From assembly GCF_963576675.1 (NCBI RefSeq), contig NC_088916.1, positions 83,655,501 through 83,719,500 on the forward strand: a stretch of DNA of 64,000 nt, in the 5' to 3' direction. Positions 32,413-45,446 of this stretch are shown piece after piece. Position 1 is the stretch's first letter. Each line of letters opens with the position of its first letter. The translations under genes were made by a program, and so were the position numbers. The notes beneath the pieces were generated by a model. The model ran no database searches. It was not told the origin of the DNA and was given only the letters and a program-made list of their open reading frames with translations. The stretch is from Euphorbia lathyris (lineage: Eukaryota; Streptophyta; Magnoliopsida; Malpighiales; Euphorbiaceae).

Positions 32413-33904
32413 ATGCGCAGTTCTCGAAGTTCGGGCACGTCACCAGATCTTATTGACCCAGAAATTGAAAGAACTCTTAAAAAGAACAAGAAAGAAAAGA
32501 AAAAGAAAAACCAAACCCCAATAAAAACTAAAATTACCGAGCCAGAAGTTATGGCCACACTTATGGATTACGCTAGGCCAGGAGTGGCCGGTGTAACAAA
32601 CAGTATAGTTAGACCCCAAATTAATGCACATCATTTTGAAATTAAGCCTGCGTTGCTTAATATGTTGCAAAATAATGTAACGTTTTACGGGTTACCTAAC
32701 GAAAATCCTAATACCCATTTGACAAATTTCTTAGAAATTTGTGACACTTTTAAAATTACTGATGTAACTGCAGAAGCAATCAAACTTCGCCTTTTTTCCT
32801 TTTACTTTGAAGGATCGAGCCAAAGAATGGTTAACTTCTATGCCAGCCACATCAATTGAGACTTGGGAGCAATTAGCCCAAGCATTTTTATCAAAATTTT
32901 TCCCTTTAGCAAAAACTGTAAGAGTCATTAAAGAGTTAACATCTTTTTCTCAAAATGATAGTGAAACTCTTTATGAGGCTTGGGAACGTTTTAAAGAACT
33001 TCAACGTTTATGCCCACACCACCAATTGCCCGCTGAACTTTTAATGCAAACATTTTATAATGGACTAAATCCTACAACTAGAGGTTCATTGGACGTTATG
33101 TCTGGAGGGTTATTCATGAAGAAAACATCTGCCCAAGCAAGAGAACTTTTAGAGGAAATGGCAATCAACAGCAGTATGTGGCCCGCGGAACGTGGACACA
33201 TACTAGTAGCGAAACCATCATCCTCAACTACTTCATCAGTAAAAGGTATAGTGAATCTTGATCCAGTAGTGATGTTGCAAGCCCAATTTTCTGCCTTGTC
33301 GCACAAAATTGATAGGTTTATGGCACCGTGTGATCCTAATGGTCAACTAATCCAAACGGAAGTGGATTACGAAGGTATGAGTGAAATTGAACAGGTAAAT
33401 TTTGTCCAAGGGCAAAACCAAAATAATAACCCTTATTCCAACACATATAATCCTGGATGGAGAAATCATCCTAACTTTAACTGGAGAGACAATAATAATG
33501 TTAATGCTAATCAAAATCGTACTACTAATTATCAAAATCAATCAAGAGATTCGATTAGCACTTTATCTTCTAAAATCGACAAATTCATTGATGCGATGAG
33601 CGGAAAAATAAGTAATCACGACGATGGTTTTAAACGGATCGAGAATAAATTCGATCAGCTTATTAAAAACCAATCATCTAGCATCCATAATCTGGAGATT
33701 CAAATTGGACAACTCGCTAAATCAATTCCATCCCGCAAAGAGGGAAGTCTTCCAAGCCATACGGATGAAAATCCGAAAGAGCATGTTCAGGCTATCACTC
33801 TTCGTTCAGGGAAAAACTACTTAGGGCCCGGAAATGCCCGAAAATGCCCGGAAATTCGACTTTACCTGGAACTGATTTACCGAAGCCCAAAGAAGATACA
33901 TTAA
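32413..33904 (+). pseudogene. Athila-B gag
   Basis: Starts at ATG 32413 (the start whose sequence is shared with the Athila-A relic). A lysine-rich N-terminus is followed by the Athila gag core: ALLNMLQNNVTFYGLPNENP and FLEICDTFKITDVTAEAIKL. After a one-base insertion near 32800 come RAKEWLTSMPATSIETWEQL, FLSKFFPLAKT, YEAWERFKELQRLCPHH and FYNGLNPTTRGSLD. A long NQNN-rich and coiled-coil tail follows. A second frameshift near 33830 leads into the protease frame. Gag would form the particle. Confidence 0.9.
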
Positions 33905-36900
33905 AACAAAAAGATGCACCGATTGACTCTAGTACAAAAACTTTTGTACCCAAACCACCTTTTCCACACAAAGTCTGCAATAAGGACTATGACAAACAAC
34001 TTTTAACATTTTTAGACAAACTTAAGAATTTGTATATTAATTTAACGTTTATAGATGCAATTACGCAAATTCCCAATTATGGAAAATTCCTCAAAGATTT
34101 AATTGCAAATAAAATCAGTTGGGAAGGAATCTCATCCATTTCACTAACTGAAGATTGTAGTTCGATTGTGTCAAGCAATTTGCCCACGAAACTCAAAGAT
34201 CCCGGATGTTTTACCATTCCATGTAAATTGGGCGATATAGAATTCCCAAGTTGTCTTTGTGATTTAGGAGCAAGTATTAACTTGATGCCATTATCTATTT
34301 TTAATAAGTTAGGCTTAGAAGAAGACATCAAACGTACCAATATGGTTTTACAATTAGCGGATCAAACCACTAAAAGACCATATGGTATAATTGAGGATGT
34401 TTTAGTTAAAGTTGACAAATTTATTTTTCCTACCGATTTCGTTATTTTAGATTTTGCTTATGACGTAAATTGTCCGCTAATCTTTGGTAGACCGTTCATG
34501 AACACGGGACGTGCTCTAGTTGATGTGTCGGAAGGGAAAGTAGTTTTAAGAATAGGCGATGATAAGATTGAGTTTGATATGAATCAAGCGATGAAATATC
34601 CTATGGAAGATTTCGCTTGTATGAAACTTGATTTAATTGAAGAATGTGTAAATGACATTGTTCAAAAAGAAGAAATAATAGAGCCTATAATGAGTGAAGA
34701 ACTAGAAGATAAGGACCCAGAACCTTTGATTCGAGAAGATGGACCAGTTCCGCCTTCAATTATAATTCCACCTAAATTAGAACTTAAAGAATTAGCAAGT
34801 CATTTGAGGTACGCTTTCTTAAGCGAAGGCGATTCTCTACCTATTATTATCTCTAACAAATTAACACAAGTCCAAGAAGAGAAATTGAAAGAAGTTGTTA
34901 GAAATAGGATAGGAAGTATGGGTTGGTAAATTTCAGAATTAAAAGGTATTAATCCAAATATTGTAATGCATAGAATTCACCTAGAAGAAGATAAGCCACC
35001 TAAAGCGGATAGGCAAAGACGCCTAAATCCGAACATGAAAGAAGTAGTAAAAAATGAGATTACTAAACTTCTGGACAATGGAATTATCTACCCTATTTCG
35101 GATAGTGAATGGGTTAGTCCAATCCATTGTGTACCTAAAAAGGGAGGCATAACAGTTGTAAGGAATGAAGAAGGTGAATTAATACCTACACGAACCACCA
35201 CTGGTTAGAGGGTTTGTATAGATTATAGAAATCTAAATAAAGCAACTAGGAAAGATCATTTTCCTCTTCCTTTCATTGATCAAATGATCGAAAGGATAGC
35301 TGGTCATGCTTTCTACTGTTTTCTTGATGGTTACTCCGAATTCTTTCAAATATGCATTTACCCGGATGACCAAGATAAAACAACCTTCACATGTCCTTAC
35401 GGAACATTTGCATATAGAAGAATGCCCTTTGGTCTATGTAACGCACCTGCAACATTTCAAGGTTGTATGACTGCGATTTTTAATGATTCCATTGAAGATA
35501 TAATGGAAGTTTTTATGGACGATTTTCAGTTTATGGAGATTCTTTTGATTCGTGCCTAGAAAACTTGGATAAAGTTTTGTCTAGGTGTGAAGAAACAAAT
35601 TTGGTATTAAACTGGGAAAAATGCCATTTCATGGTTGACGAAGGAATTGTTTTAGGTCACAAAATATCTGAAAAAGGATTAGAAGTAGATAGAGCAAAAA
35701 CCTCAGTAATAGAGAAATTACCCCCTCCAACTACTGTTAAGGGAGTAAGATCATTCTTAGGACATGCTGGTTTTTACAGCAGATTTATTAAGAATTTTTC
35801 TGTAATTTCCAAACCACTTACTAATTTACTCATGAAAGATTCTACCTTTGATTTAATGAAGAATGCGTTAAAGCTTTCAAAACATTGAAAACTGCTTTAG
35901 TCAGTGCACCTATTATTGCTAAACCCGATTGGGATTTACCATTTGAAATTATGTGTGATGCAAGTGATTTAGCTATCAGATGTGTTTTAGGTCAAAGGAA
36001 GGATAAGAAACTTCATGTCATTTATTATGCAAGTCATACACTGTCTGGTGCACAATTAAACTACACCACAACAGAAAAAGAAATGTTAGCTATAGTTTTT
36101 GCATGTGACAAGTTTAGGTCATATTTATTAGGTTCAAAAGTTATTATTTATACTGATCATGCAGCATTAAGATATTTATTTGCTAAGAAGGATGCAAAAC
36201 CGCGTCTAATTAGATGGGTTTTATTGTTACAAGAATTTGATATAGAAATAAAAAACAAAAAGGGAGTAGAAAACCTTGTCGCCGATCATCTATCGAGACT
36301 TGAAGATGAAAACGGTCCTATAGGTGAAACTATCGGTATACGAGATGATTTCCCTGATGAACATCTCTATCAAATAAAAAGTGCCATGTCACCTTGGTAT
36401 GCAGATATTGCTAATTATCTTGCAGCCAATATTGTTCCGGAAGGATTAGATTTCCAACAAAAGAAGAAATTTTTCTTCGATATTAAACAATATTTTTGGA
36501 AAGATCCTTTTTTGTTCAAAACTTGTGGTGACGGGATAATTAGGAGATGCGTTGGTGAAAATGAATACGAATCCATAATATCGGAATGCCATTCTAGCTC
36601 TTATGGAGGACATAATGGAGTTAACAAGACAGCAGCTAGAATATTTGAAAGCGGTTTCTTTTGGCCTACGATGTTTAAGGACGTCCGTTCATTTATTACT
36701 CGTTGTGATAAGTGCCAAAGAACAGGAAATCTAGGAAGGAAAGATGAGATGCCCCTCACAACCATATTAGAAGTTGAAGTCTTCGATATGTGGGGAATAG
36801 ATTTCATGGGACCTTTTCCCCCTTCCAATGGTAAAACTTACATATTAGTTGCCGTTGATTATGTTTCAAAGTGGGTTGAAGCAATTGCAACCCCGACGAA

Positions 36901-37675
36901 CGATTCTAAAGTTGTCGTTAATTTTCTTGACGATATATTTTGTAGATTTGGTTGTCCAAGAGTTATCGTTAGTGATGGCGGTACTCATTTTATAAACAAG
37001 AGTTTTGAAACGCTTATGAAAAAGTATGGAGTACGCCACCACGTATCAACGCCGTACCATCCTCAGTCAAATGGTCAGGCGGAGATATCAAATAGAGAAC
37101 TCAAATGGATTCTCGAGAAAACAGTTTCATCTTCTAGAAAAGATTGGTCTTCTAAACTCAATAATGCGCTATGGGCATACCGTACTGCATTTAAAACACC
37201 AATAGGAATGACTCCGTACCGCTTAGTGTATGGGAAGGCATGTCATTTGCCAGTCGAATTAGAACATAAAGCCTATTGGGCTATTAAAGAACTAAACTTT
37301 GATTTACACCAAGCAGGTAAGAAACGTTTGCTCAATTTGAATGAGTTAGATGAGTTACGTCATCTATCTTACGAAAATGCAAAGATTTATAAAGAAAAAG
37401 TGAAAAAATGGCACGATGCCAAAATTAAAGTCAAACACTTTAATGTTGGGGATAAAGTGCTGTTATTTAATTCACGACTTCGTTTATTTCCAGGAAAACT
37501 TAAGTCCAGATGGTTAGGACCATATTTAGTCGTCAAAACATTCGATTATGGTTCTTTAGAACTGGAAGGTCCTACCGGAGTTCAATTCAAAGTTAATGGT
37601 AATCGATGTAAAATCTATTACGAAAATATTTCACAAATTGAAATCCCGTTCGTAACAAGATTATCTGACCAATAA
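33844..37675 (+). pseudogene. Athila-B pol: protease, RT, RNase H, integrase
   Basis: Protease: FTIPCKLGDIEFPSCLCDLG followed by ASINLMPLSIF. RT from about 34970: WVSPIHCVPKKGG, CIDYRNLNKATRKDHFPLPF, FMDDF. RNase [32 protein letters not shown]. Integrase zinc region: [19 protein letters not shown] with [10 protein letters not shown]. Core: [20 protein letters not shown] and [12 protein letters not shown]. Lesions are a TAA near 34927, a TAG near 35206, and one-base T deletions at about 35533 and 35850. The integrase/RNase H half from 35885 to 37675 (596 residues) is open throughout. Confidence 0.93.
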
Positions 37676-37859
37676 ATTACTCAGTTTATCTTACACAGTT
37701 TCTTTTGTTTTATTGTTTTTATAATTTTGTTCATTTATTTTATTTTATTTTTTCAAAATGCCATTTTTATGATTAGATGACTTTATGTTATGATTTAAAT
37801 GCATAAAATATTTCTATTTTATGATTTTAGATTTAATTTTTAGGAAATTAAGATGAATT

Positions 37860-38222
37860 TGAAGTTTTAGGCAATTCTCTGTCGAGAATTTAGAATTCCC
37901 TGCCGAGAATCCCCTTTTAAAGAATAGTCCAAACAGGTTCGAATTTCTCTGTTCATACCGAGAATTTTAAATTCTCTACTGTGAATAGGGAGGTAGCTTC
38001 GATGCCTGATTTCTGCAAGGAAATCGCGTGTCGCGACTGCGACTTAGCCATTCTCGGTCGCGACACGCGTAATTTCTGCGCTATCAGGTCTGAAACATCC
38101 TAACCCTTTCAACGAACCTCTTGCCAAACGAAACATTAAGTTTCTTCATTCCCGAAAGGTGTAATTTTATACCTTTTCATACTTAAAACAACACCTCTTT
38201 TCATCTTCAACTCTTATAAATT
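37860..38222 (+). promoter_or_regulatory. Hairpin-plus-TATA cassette in front of ORF A (Athila-B)
   Basis: Two AT/CG palindrome pairs (CAATTCTCTGTCGAGAATT at 37871; ACCGAGAATTTTAAATTCTC near 37958). Then a near-perfect GC stem, CGCGTGTCGCGAC from 38025 with GTCGCGACACGCG to 38069. Then TATAAATT at 38215-38222, 106 bp before ORF A. This mirrors the LTR U3 elements. Confidence 0.65.
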
Positions 38223-38327
38223 AATCCTAGAGGATTCGAGTTCTGTTACAATTCTTTTCATCTTTGTCAGAACTCTGATTTTCTTCGCAAACACCGTTCT
38301 TTGCTAAAGTAACACAAACTTTGCACC

Positions 38328-39275
38328 ATGCCTACCAAATACAAACCATCTAGGCACAATGCTGCCTCAATCAACAAACGCCCAGACTTATCCAAACGAT
38401 ATGGGGCGCCTTTTCCTATCTTCAACCACGATGAAGGTAGGCGTTATTGGAATCTCCGTTACAAATTCTTCACCGGAATGTTGTATATGGATGAATTCCT
38501 TAACAACCAACTTGGAATTAGTGATGACATGAGCCGCTATATGGAGCGCTAAGGGTGGACAAAATTCGCCAAAATGCGATTTCCAATAATAGGCGATTGG
38601 ATACTCGAATTCTTCTGTACTGTTCGTTTCACTAACAAACGAAGGGTACGTCTCAGTTTTCATCGAGAAGGCGAAATCTTCACTTTCGTCTATCCCGAGT
38701 TGCATGCTAGGTTTGGTTTTACCCCAAGGGATACAATCAAACGTCATCCTGGAAGAGACATGACATCCACGGATGTTTGGAGAATGCTCACTGGATTCTG
38801 GCGATTCAATTCAAAACTCGCCTATAATCACTCTTTTCGCTCCAACTCCATGTTGTATCTGCACAAATTCCTGTGTCACAGTTTATTCGGGCGCACATTC
38901 AGTAGTGTAGTCCGTGACACAGATCTTTATGTCCTTGGAGATATATTCCAGGGAAATGCAGTGGATTCTTCAAAGATTCTGATGGAGGGTCTTGTCGCCG
39001 CTTCTCGATCCAAAGATAAGAAGATTGGGTTCGGCAATATAATATGTGGAATAATTCTCGGTTCAAAGGGTACCATTGATGTTCCCTGGAGTGATGATGA
39101 ATTTTTCCCGACAATTGACTATGAATTTCTCGAGCACGAAGGACTTGTGAAACGTGTCTTTCGAGCAGGGCCTCAATTTTTGTCTGCACCGGAACGTGAA
39201 ACTTTCGTGCAGTTTCAAATTGATCGTATTAAGGCTAGAAATATCCCGTTAGATAGGGATGAATATGTAGAATAG
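38328..39275 (+). pseudogene. Athila-B accessory ORF A, one stop
   Basis: Homologue of the intact ORF at 15504-16421, same frame throughout. A TAA at about 38550 (YMER*GWTKFAKMRFP) replaces the residue that is leucine in Athila-A. Conserved blocks include WILEFFCTVRFTNKRRVRLS, DVWRMLTGFWRFN, CHSLFGRTFSSVV, DLYVLGDIFQG and GPQFLSAPERE. Related to ATHILA ORF1 / putative plant transposon protein families. The position after integrase is where Athila elements carry their extra ORF. No secretion or membrane signals. Function unknown. Confidence 0.8.
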
Positions 39276-39879
39276 TTTATGTTTTTCATTTTATTTTTGT
39301 ATATATTTTGTTTTGTATTAATTATTGGTTTGTTTTCATTATTTGTACATATGTTTATATAATAAAGATCTTATTTAGTTCAATTCTTAATTTTATTAGA
39401 CTTATCCATTTGATCCATTATATATACTTAGCATATTTCATATGGGACGATTCTAATTATTCTTACTCAAAATTAAGATAAAAAGGATTCACATGAACTA
39501 ATATGGTTTTCTATTTTTCCACACATATATCCACATTTAATTCTATTTGTAACTCAATTTATTTTCAATGCATTAAGTTTTCATTTAATCAATTCAATTC
39601 ATGTATTAAAAATGTAATAACATGCACTTATTATGCATTTAATATGGTTCTCTTAACTTATATACATAAATGAACATTTAAGTTTCATTAATTATTCATA
39701 AACCAATTTATTACACTTTAATTCAATTTATTAAGTTTAAACCTTTGGTTTTCCTTGCAATTAATGTCATTTATTTTAGTTTTTAAGTGCAGGAACACTT
39801 AATATTAAGTTCAGGAACCATTCCATCAACAAAATTGCACAAACCAAGTCAATAGGCACCCAAATAGGCCATTTTTACC
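39276..39879. other. AT-rich spacer between ORF A and the ORF B cassette
   Basis: No reading frame or repeat of note. AATAAAGATC near 39361 could serve as a polyadenylation signal for ORF A. Confidence 0.4.
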
Positions 39880-40098
39880 AATTCTCTACCGAGAATTAAT
39901 AATTCTCGGTATGAGCAGCAAGTTTGGACCGATTTTAGGACGAAAATTCCCTGAACATCGCGTGTCGCGGCCGTGGCTTTGCCATTCGCGGTCGCGACAC
40001 GTGTATAATTTGCCCATTTTATTCCGATTTTGACACTAAATTTTGCCTATTCCTATTCCTATTCTACCTATTCACCTACCTATACAACCCTATATAAA
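39880..40098 (+). promoter_or_regulatory. Hairpin-plus-TATA cassette in front of ORF B
   Basis: AATTCTCTACCGAGAATTAA with AATTCTCGGTATGAGCAG at 39880-39920. GC stem CGTGTCGCGGCCGTGG from 39961 with TTCGCGGTCGCGACACG to 40002. TATATAAA at 40091-40098. ORF B starts 240 bp later, after a CT-rich leader. Confidence 0.65.
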
Positions 40099-40338
40099 CC
40101 TACCTCTTACAAACCTCACATCACCTCTATTTTTACCCAATCCCTTACTCCAAACTCTTCCCCAAAAATCTACTTTTACTCTTCCCAATTTATTCACTCC
40201 AATTTCTATCCTCTTTTCTATTTTCAATCACTTCCAATTCAACACCCCCAAACTCATCTTCAAGCTTTACTTTTTCTCACAATTCCTTTTTCTTTTTCTT
40301 CTTCTTCTCAAACCCTAAAAACACTAAACACCATCACC

Positions 40339-41558
40339 ATGGTTAGGACTAAGCGTGTTGGTAACAAGCCCGCTGTTACGGAAGCTAATCGCCTTCGGGT
40401 TCAATGCGGAGCTTATTTCGATATCTATTCAGAGGAGGAAGCCGCTCGTTTCGAACATTTTTCTCAAGCCGACCGCCAATTTGTCGATATGCACTTCTTA
40501 GACTTCCATTCGGTAAGAGCATTAAATTTCTCTACTCGAATTGATGCCTTTATTGAAGCATTGGTTGGCAAGAATTCGTTAATATGCGTTTCCCACGTAT
40601 TAATGAATATGTAGTGGAATTTTTGGTCACTTTGACCATGAACAAGAAGAAAACCTCAATCTCTTTTAGGAATAATGGTATCACATACACCATTGATTAT
40701 GATGCAATGGTAAATATGTTTGGTTTCCCTACTTCTAATTTTTATGATAAGCCTAAAGATTTTGATAATGATGCGGTTTGGCAAACTCTTTCGGACCAAG
40801 ATTATTTTAATTCGAAAAACACTTCAAGCAAGTTGATTAAGGACAATTGTGTGTTCTTCTTTCATAAGTATTTGAGTTTTTCCTTGTTTGGTCGTGTTGA
40901 GAGTTCCAAGATTCAGGTTCGGGATTTGTATGTTTTGGATAGTTTGCTTAAAGGCTTGCGGATTGATAGCATTGGTATTTTGTTTGATAATTTGTTCCGT
41001 GCTTCGAGGGCTAGTACCATTCAGATCCCTCTCTGTAATTTTATCACCGCTATTGTGTTGGGAGCACGGGGTGAGTTGGCCGATTATGACATGTCCACCT
41101 ACCGTGGGTATGTTCCGCTTTTGGACATCTCGGCCCTTGAGCGAGCTCATTTATTGCTTCCACAAGGACCTCCCGTCTTTATTTCATATGCTACCCGAAT
41201 TGCCCATCTTCATGGCACTATGGGTGGTGGCACTTCAAGTTCTCAATTTGTAGGTACCGATGGCGGCGGAGAGGCGGAAGGCGAGGAGGATGAACCACCG
41301 GCTCAAGCACAACCCCAAGCACCTCAAGCGGAGGATGATCCGGTAGATTTACGGAGGATTTTGAACCAAATCAATTCCAACAATCGTCAAATGAATTTAA
41401 GAATTGATGATTTGGTTGAAAACAACATGGTGATGAATGACAACCTCAACCTTTTGAGGCGTGAACATCGATCGACTCGGCATCGGATGCTTTCCTTTTT
41501 CCGACGCCGCAATGTGGAGACGTCACCTACACCTCCCGATTCCCCACCTCAAGCTTAG
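40339..41558 (+). pseudogene. Athila-B accessory ORF B, one frameshift
   Basis: Starts at ATG 40339 (MVRTKRVGNKPAVTEANRLR). A frameshift near 40570-40590 separates the first 78 or so residues from the 324-residue remainder. The core is paralogous to ORF A: MRFPRINEYVVEFLVTLTMN, IDYDAMVNMFGFP, KYLSFSLFGRVESSK, DLYVLDSLLKG, FITAIVLGARG. It then adds a Gly/Glu/Pro/Gln linker (about residues 225-250 of the second segment) and a coiled-coil tail ending LRREHRSTRHRMLSFFRRR. No known enzymatic domain. The coiled coil suggests oligomerisation. Confidence 0.75.
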
Positions 41559-42263
41559 GTTGTTTTCTTTAATTTTATTATCTTGTTATAATTTGGTACA
41601 ATTTTCATTTTCATGTGTTTGGTACAATTTTCAATTTTTAAATTTATGTTGAATGTTTCATTTGCACCATTCTTATCTTTATTTCGTATGCTTAATTTTT
41701 GTGCTTATTATTCTTGATATCTCGCTTTTGCACCAATGAGGACATGGTCCAATTTAAGTGTGGGAGGAGATGTACATCATTTTCGTTTTTCTAGCACAAA
41801 TAACAAACGCAACGAATCATTTATAACAAATGCAACGTATTTTGCAACATAAACTTGTTTAAAACGCTATTTTTATTAACTTTACATTTTCATATGTTTT
41901 TTAAAATTAATCATAAGTTAATATGATTATTTTTAGGTTATCATTATCGTTAGAAATGATATTTCTATACGGGTAATATTTTTCAAATTTTTCACAAATC
42001 TCCGATACGATTTTAAGTAAAAATTGTCTCGAGTGAATATATTTTAATTAAATAAATTCTTTATTTTCAATCTCTGTTTTATATCATGAAATCATGATAC
42101 AATAAATCTTATTTTAAATTTTCAATTAGGTTTATAGGCATTAAATTGAACTAACAAATTTTAGCTCAGTTTGATTTCGTCTTACATTAACACTAATTGA
42201 AGTTTTTTAAGGAAACTTTAGCCATAATACATGTTGAATTTTAAATCAATATAGGATGAATGT
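41559..42263 (+). other. Athila-B 3' noncoding region, first part
   Basis: Contains AAGTGTGGGAGGAG near 41755, a polypurine tract far from any LTR, also present in Athila-A near 13617. The rest of this region resumes at 62209. Confidence 0.6.
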
Positions 42264-45214
42264 TGTTAGACGAGGTGCCGCAGCCTAATCTCCCGGACGG
42301 ACCGGGGGGTGGACACCTCATGGCGACGTAAGCGGTGATTGGCGCCGAAACAAACCAATCATGGAATCAAGCTGCTCGGCAGGACCGGAGCTCGGAGTAT
42401 GGAAGAGTCGCCACCCACGAATGGGAAAATGAACACCGATTCCTTGCGGGAGACCGGTGAGGGTTCGGGAAACTTAGGTACGAGCCGAGAAGGCTAGCTC
42501 CTTTCCGGAGAAAGGCTACTAGGCACCCCGACATCGCCCGGTTATGAACCACCGGCCTCCTACTCAGCGTGTTAGGCGATAACGGACTAATCGCATATTT
42601 CTTTAAGTTTAAAATTCATTTGAAACCTTTTCTTTCTTGTTTTGAAAACCGTTTTGAGCATATATTATTGAAAGCCATTTTGGTAAAGAATCACCCATTT
42701 ACATCAGTTCAAAATACATAGGAGAGAGAGGGGGGAGAAGAAAGAATTGATTTGTTTACAATGTGATTTATGCTTCGTATTACACACTCACTCTAAACTA
42801 AACTCACTTCCCAAAAATGAGTTTATTTACATGGTTCGTACCTTAATCGCCGTTGGAACAATTTAGGTACGTTTCAAACCCCGTTTAATGACGTTCACAC
42901 GAATCGCCGTTGGAACGACTCTAGCGTTTGAAAATATTGAGATAAAAGTTTTAACAAGAAAACGTGATTAAGCATACAAGTCAATTTATTTTGTTCAAAA
43001 AAACATTTAGTTAAGAAAACGATTCAAAAACTCTATTATTTACAATTAAAAGCAATTTTAATTACAAGGTTAGCTTAATCCGTCGTTGGAACGAATTAAG
43101 GTTTTAAAACGTGATGTTTTAGGAAGTGATTTAAAGTGATAAGAAAATCTTTTTATTTACACCTTAAGAACATCTAGAAAAGCTTTAATTTAAACCAACA
43201 AATTAAACTCTCTTTTTGTGATTTATTTTCCCCTTTTCCACTCAATTAACTCTTTATTCAAACATAATAGACCAATTGAACCAAAACTCACCCAATTAAA
43301 CCAATTCAAAATGTCAAAGGAGTAAGAAAAGGATATATATATATATATATACATATACATTTTTAGCTAAAAATAATGGTATATCTATAGATTTAAGGAA
43401 AGTAAATAAAAGGTAATATAGTACTTTATTACGTACATGTATGATAATAAAAGTAAGAAATATCGAATATAATACATTTTCATCCTAATTAAAACTATGT
43501 AAAAATAATGGAAAACCATAAAAAAAAGTTTGATATAAAGGCCTCTCTCGACCGGAAACTTTCAAACTAAAGCCGTTCTCGTCAAGACCAGTGATAAGTA
43601 TATAGGAAACACCCTCCCTTAAATAAGAGCTAAACCCACATTTTGATAACCCAAAAGAATATATATATATATATACAAATAGTGAGTCAAAACAAATTAA
43701 ACTTTACATATGGAATAAATAACTACATAATAAATAATTAATGGTTATATGACCCCAAAAATAATTTTTATAATCATATTATATAATTATATACTTATAT
43801 ATGTAAGAATCAAATATCAAAAAGTTGCGAAAATGGGTTAAAAGATGAATTTTCGGTTTCCAGCAGATTACCGACGGAAAATCCGTCGCCAATCTGCTGG
43901 TAGTGACAGAAAATGGAGAATTACAGCAGCAGTCCTAAACTTTTCAGATTTATTCAAACACCTTAAATTAGATCTATTCTATCGTTTTGAAACTCCGAAC
44001 TACCAAAAATGGATCATAGTCTATAACAGGGGTTCTTAAACGATGTTTTTCATTTAAAACGTTATTTAGAAAAATTTTGAAAACTTATAATTACAACGTT
44101 TTTAATACCCGAACTACCTTTGAATCGGATCACGGTTCGTATTGGGATATTAAAACGAGGTTTTTATTTTAAAAAAAAACCGAACGTTTGTCTAATACGA
44201 GACGAAAATTAAATAAATACGAAAAATTAAATAAAATGTGATAAATAAATAAATAACTAAATAAATAAAATTATAACATAAAAGTAAATAAATAAAGGAA
44301 ATAAATTAAATAAAATAAAACGAGTCTAGTCCTCGGATAATACCTCAAGTTCGGTATCTGACAGTCGAAGTCGGTCGATTCCACGAGTTGTGATTTTCCG
44401 GTTTTTTGTGTTTTGTTTCGTCTTTTTAGTAAAAATTTTAACTTTTGGGAAATTCGGACTTTTTGAGAAAAAAAATATTTTTCTCAAAAAAATTCACTCT
44501 CTCTCTCTAAAAATGTGTTGAGTGAGAAGAGCTATCCAAAAATCCTCCTCCTAAATGCATTGGGATCCATGCCTTAAATAGGCAACAGATCCCGGAAGCT
44601 TTGGGCGACGCCCAAATAAAATTGGGCGTCGTCCAAAGCCGGTTGGGCGAACGCCCAACTTATGTTGGGCGCTCACCCAACTTTCGTTGGGCGGACGCCC
44701 AACATTAGTTGGGTGAGCGCCCAACATGGTTAGGCATACGCCCAACTTCAGTTGGGCGCGCGCCCAACCAGCGTTGGGCGCGCGTGCCCAACTGACGTTG
44801 GGCGTTCGCCCAACGATCGTTGGGCGTCCGCCCAACGTCGATGGGCGCTCGCCCAGCGGCTGTCGGGCGCGCACGCCCAGCGGCCATCGGGCATGCGCCT
44901 CGTGCTATCGGGCGCGCGCGCCACACGGTCGTCGAGCGCGCGCTCCGCACTGCCGGGCATGCGCGCCCAACGGACATCGAGCGTGCGCCCCGCGCTGCCG
45001 GGCGTGCGTCCAACTGTCGTCGGACACGCGTCGGCTGCCGCTAGGCGCTCGCACCACGTCGCTGAGCACTCGCGAGCCATCCACTTGACGACCGCGACTC
45101 ACATTAACTTTTCTTTTCTTATTATATATTTTTGTTTTAAAACTTCCGGAATCAACCGCTTCGACCGTCTTGTTTACAGGTTTTCGTCACTGGTCCTCCG
45201 ACTCGGTGTCTACA
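42264..45214 (-). repeat. Ogre-like 3' LTR (2,951 bp)
   Basis: Plus-strand view TGTTAGACGAGGTGCC...GGTGTCTACA. Contains three copies of a CGCCGTTGGAACGA-type motif (42848, 42904, 43080) and the GTTGGGCG palindrome array. It has about 55 bp near 43541-43592 that the other LTR lacks. Next to it at 45215 the minus strand has a purine tract GGAAAGTAGGGGCAAC. Confidence 0.93.
44583..45080. repeat. GTTGGGCG palindrome array, 3' LTR copy
   Basis: Twelve recognisable TTGGGCG-NN-CGCCCAA palindromes (7-bp arms, variable centre AA, CT, GA, CG, TT, TC), about 24 bp apart. They grade into longer CG-rich, less perfect units. On the minus strand the array lies just upstream of a TATA-like CTATTTAAGGCA. Confidence 0.9.
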
Positions 45215-45446
45215 GTTGCCCCTACTTTCCTATTTTGACAGTGATGTGTGTGTTTTGAAAATGTTTTTTGCTAACGCAACACATGCAATGTAAAACATAT
45301 AAAAGTAAGAGACACGTAAAGAGTAGGAGGAAGAATACCTGACCTTTGCGCTACGCGTTCCGGCGTCGTTCTCGATTCTTTCCGTCCTTGCCTTTGAATC
45401 GGCTGCCGGCGGATGTTCTTCTTACGGACCCTAGCCTAAGTTGACT
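45215..45446 (-). other. Polypurine tract and spacer
   Basis: PPT next to the 3' LTR, then unique sequence up to the 39-bp array. Confidence 0.6.

Noticed and set aside
32413..37675. Plant pararetrovirus (caulimovirid) insertion
   Set aside because: LTRs, PBS, integrase and target-site architecture identify LTR retrotransposons, and no movement protein was seen.
38328..41558. Retroviral-type envelope genes
   Set aside because: Position fits, but neither ORF has a signal peptide, transmembrane segment or cleavage site, and both resemble the plant-specific ATHILA ORF1 type.
44551..45258. Several long open frames on both strands (also 61586-62250)
   Set aside because: They overlap in many frames across the GC-rich palindrome arrays of the LTRs, with low-complexity Arg/Ala/Pro products.
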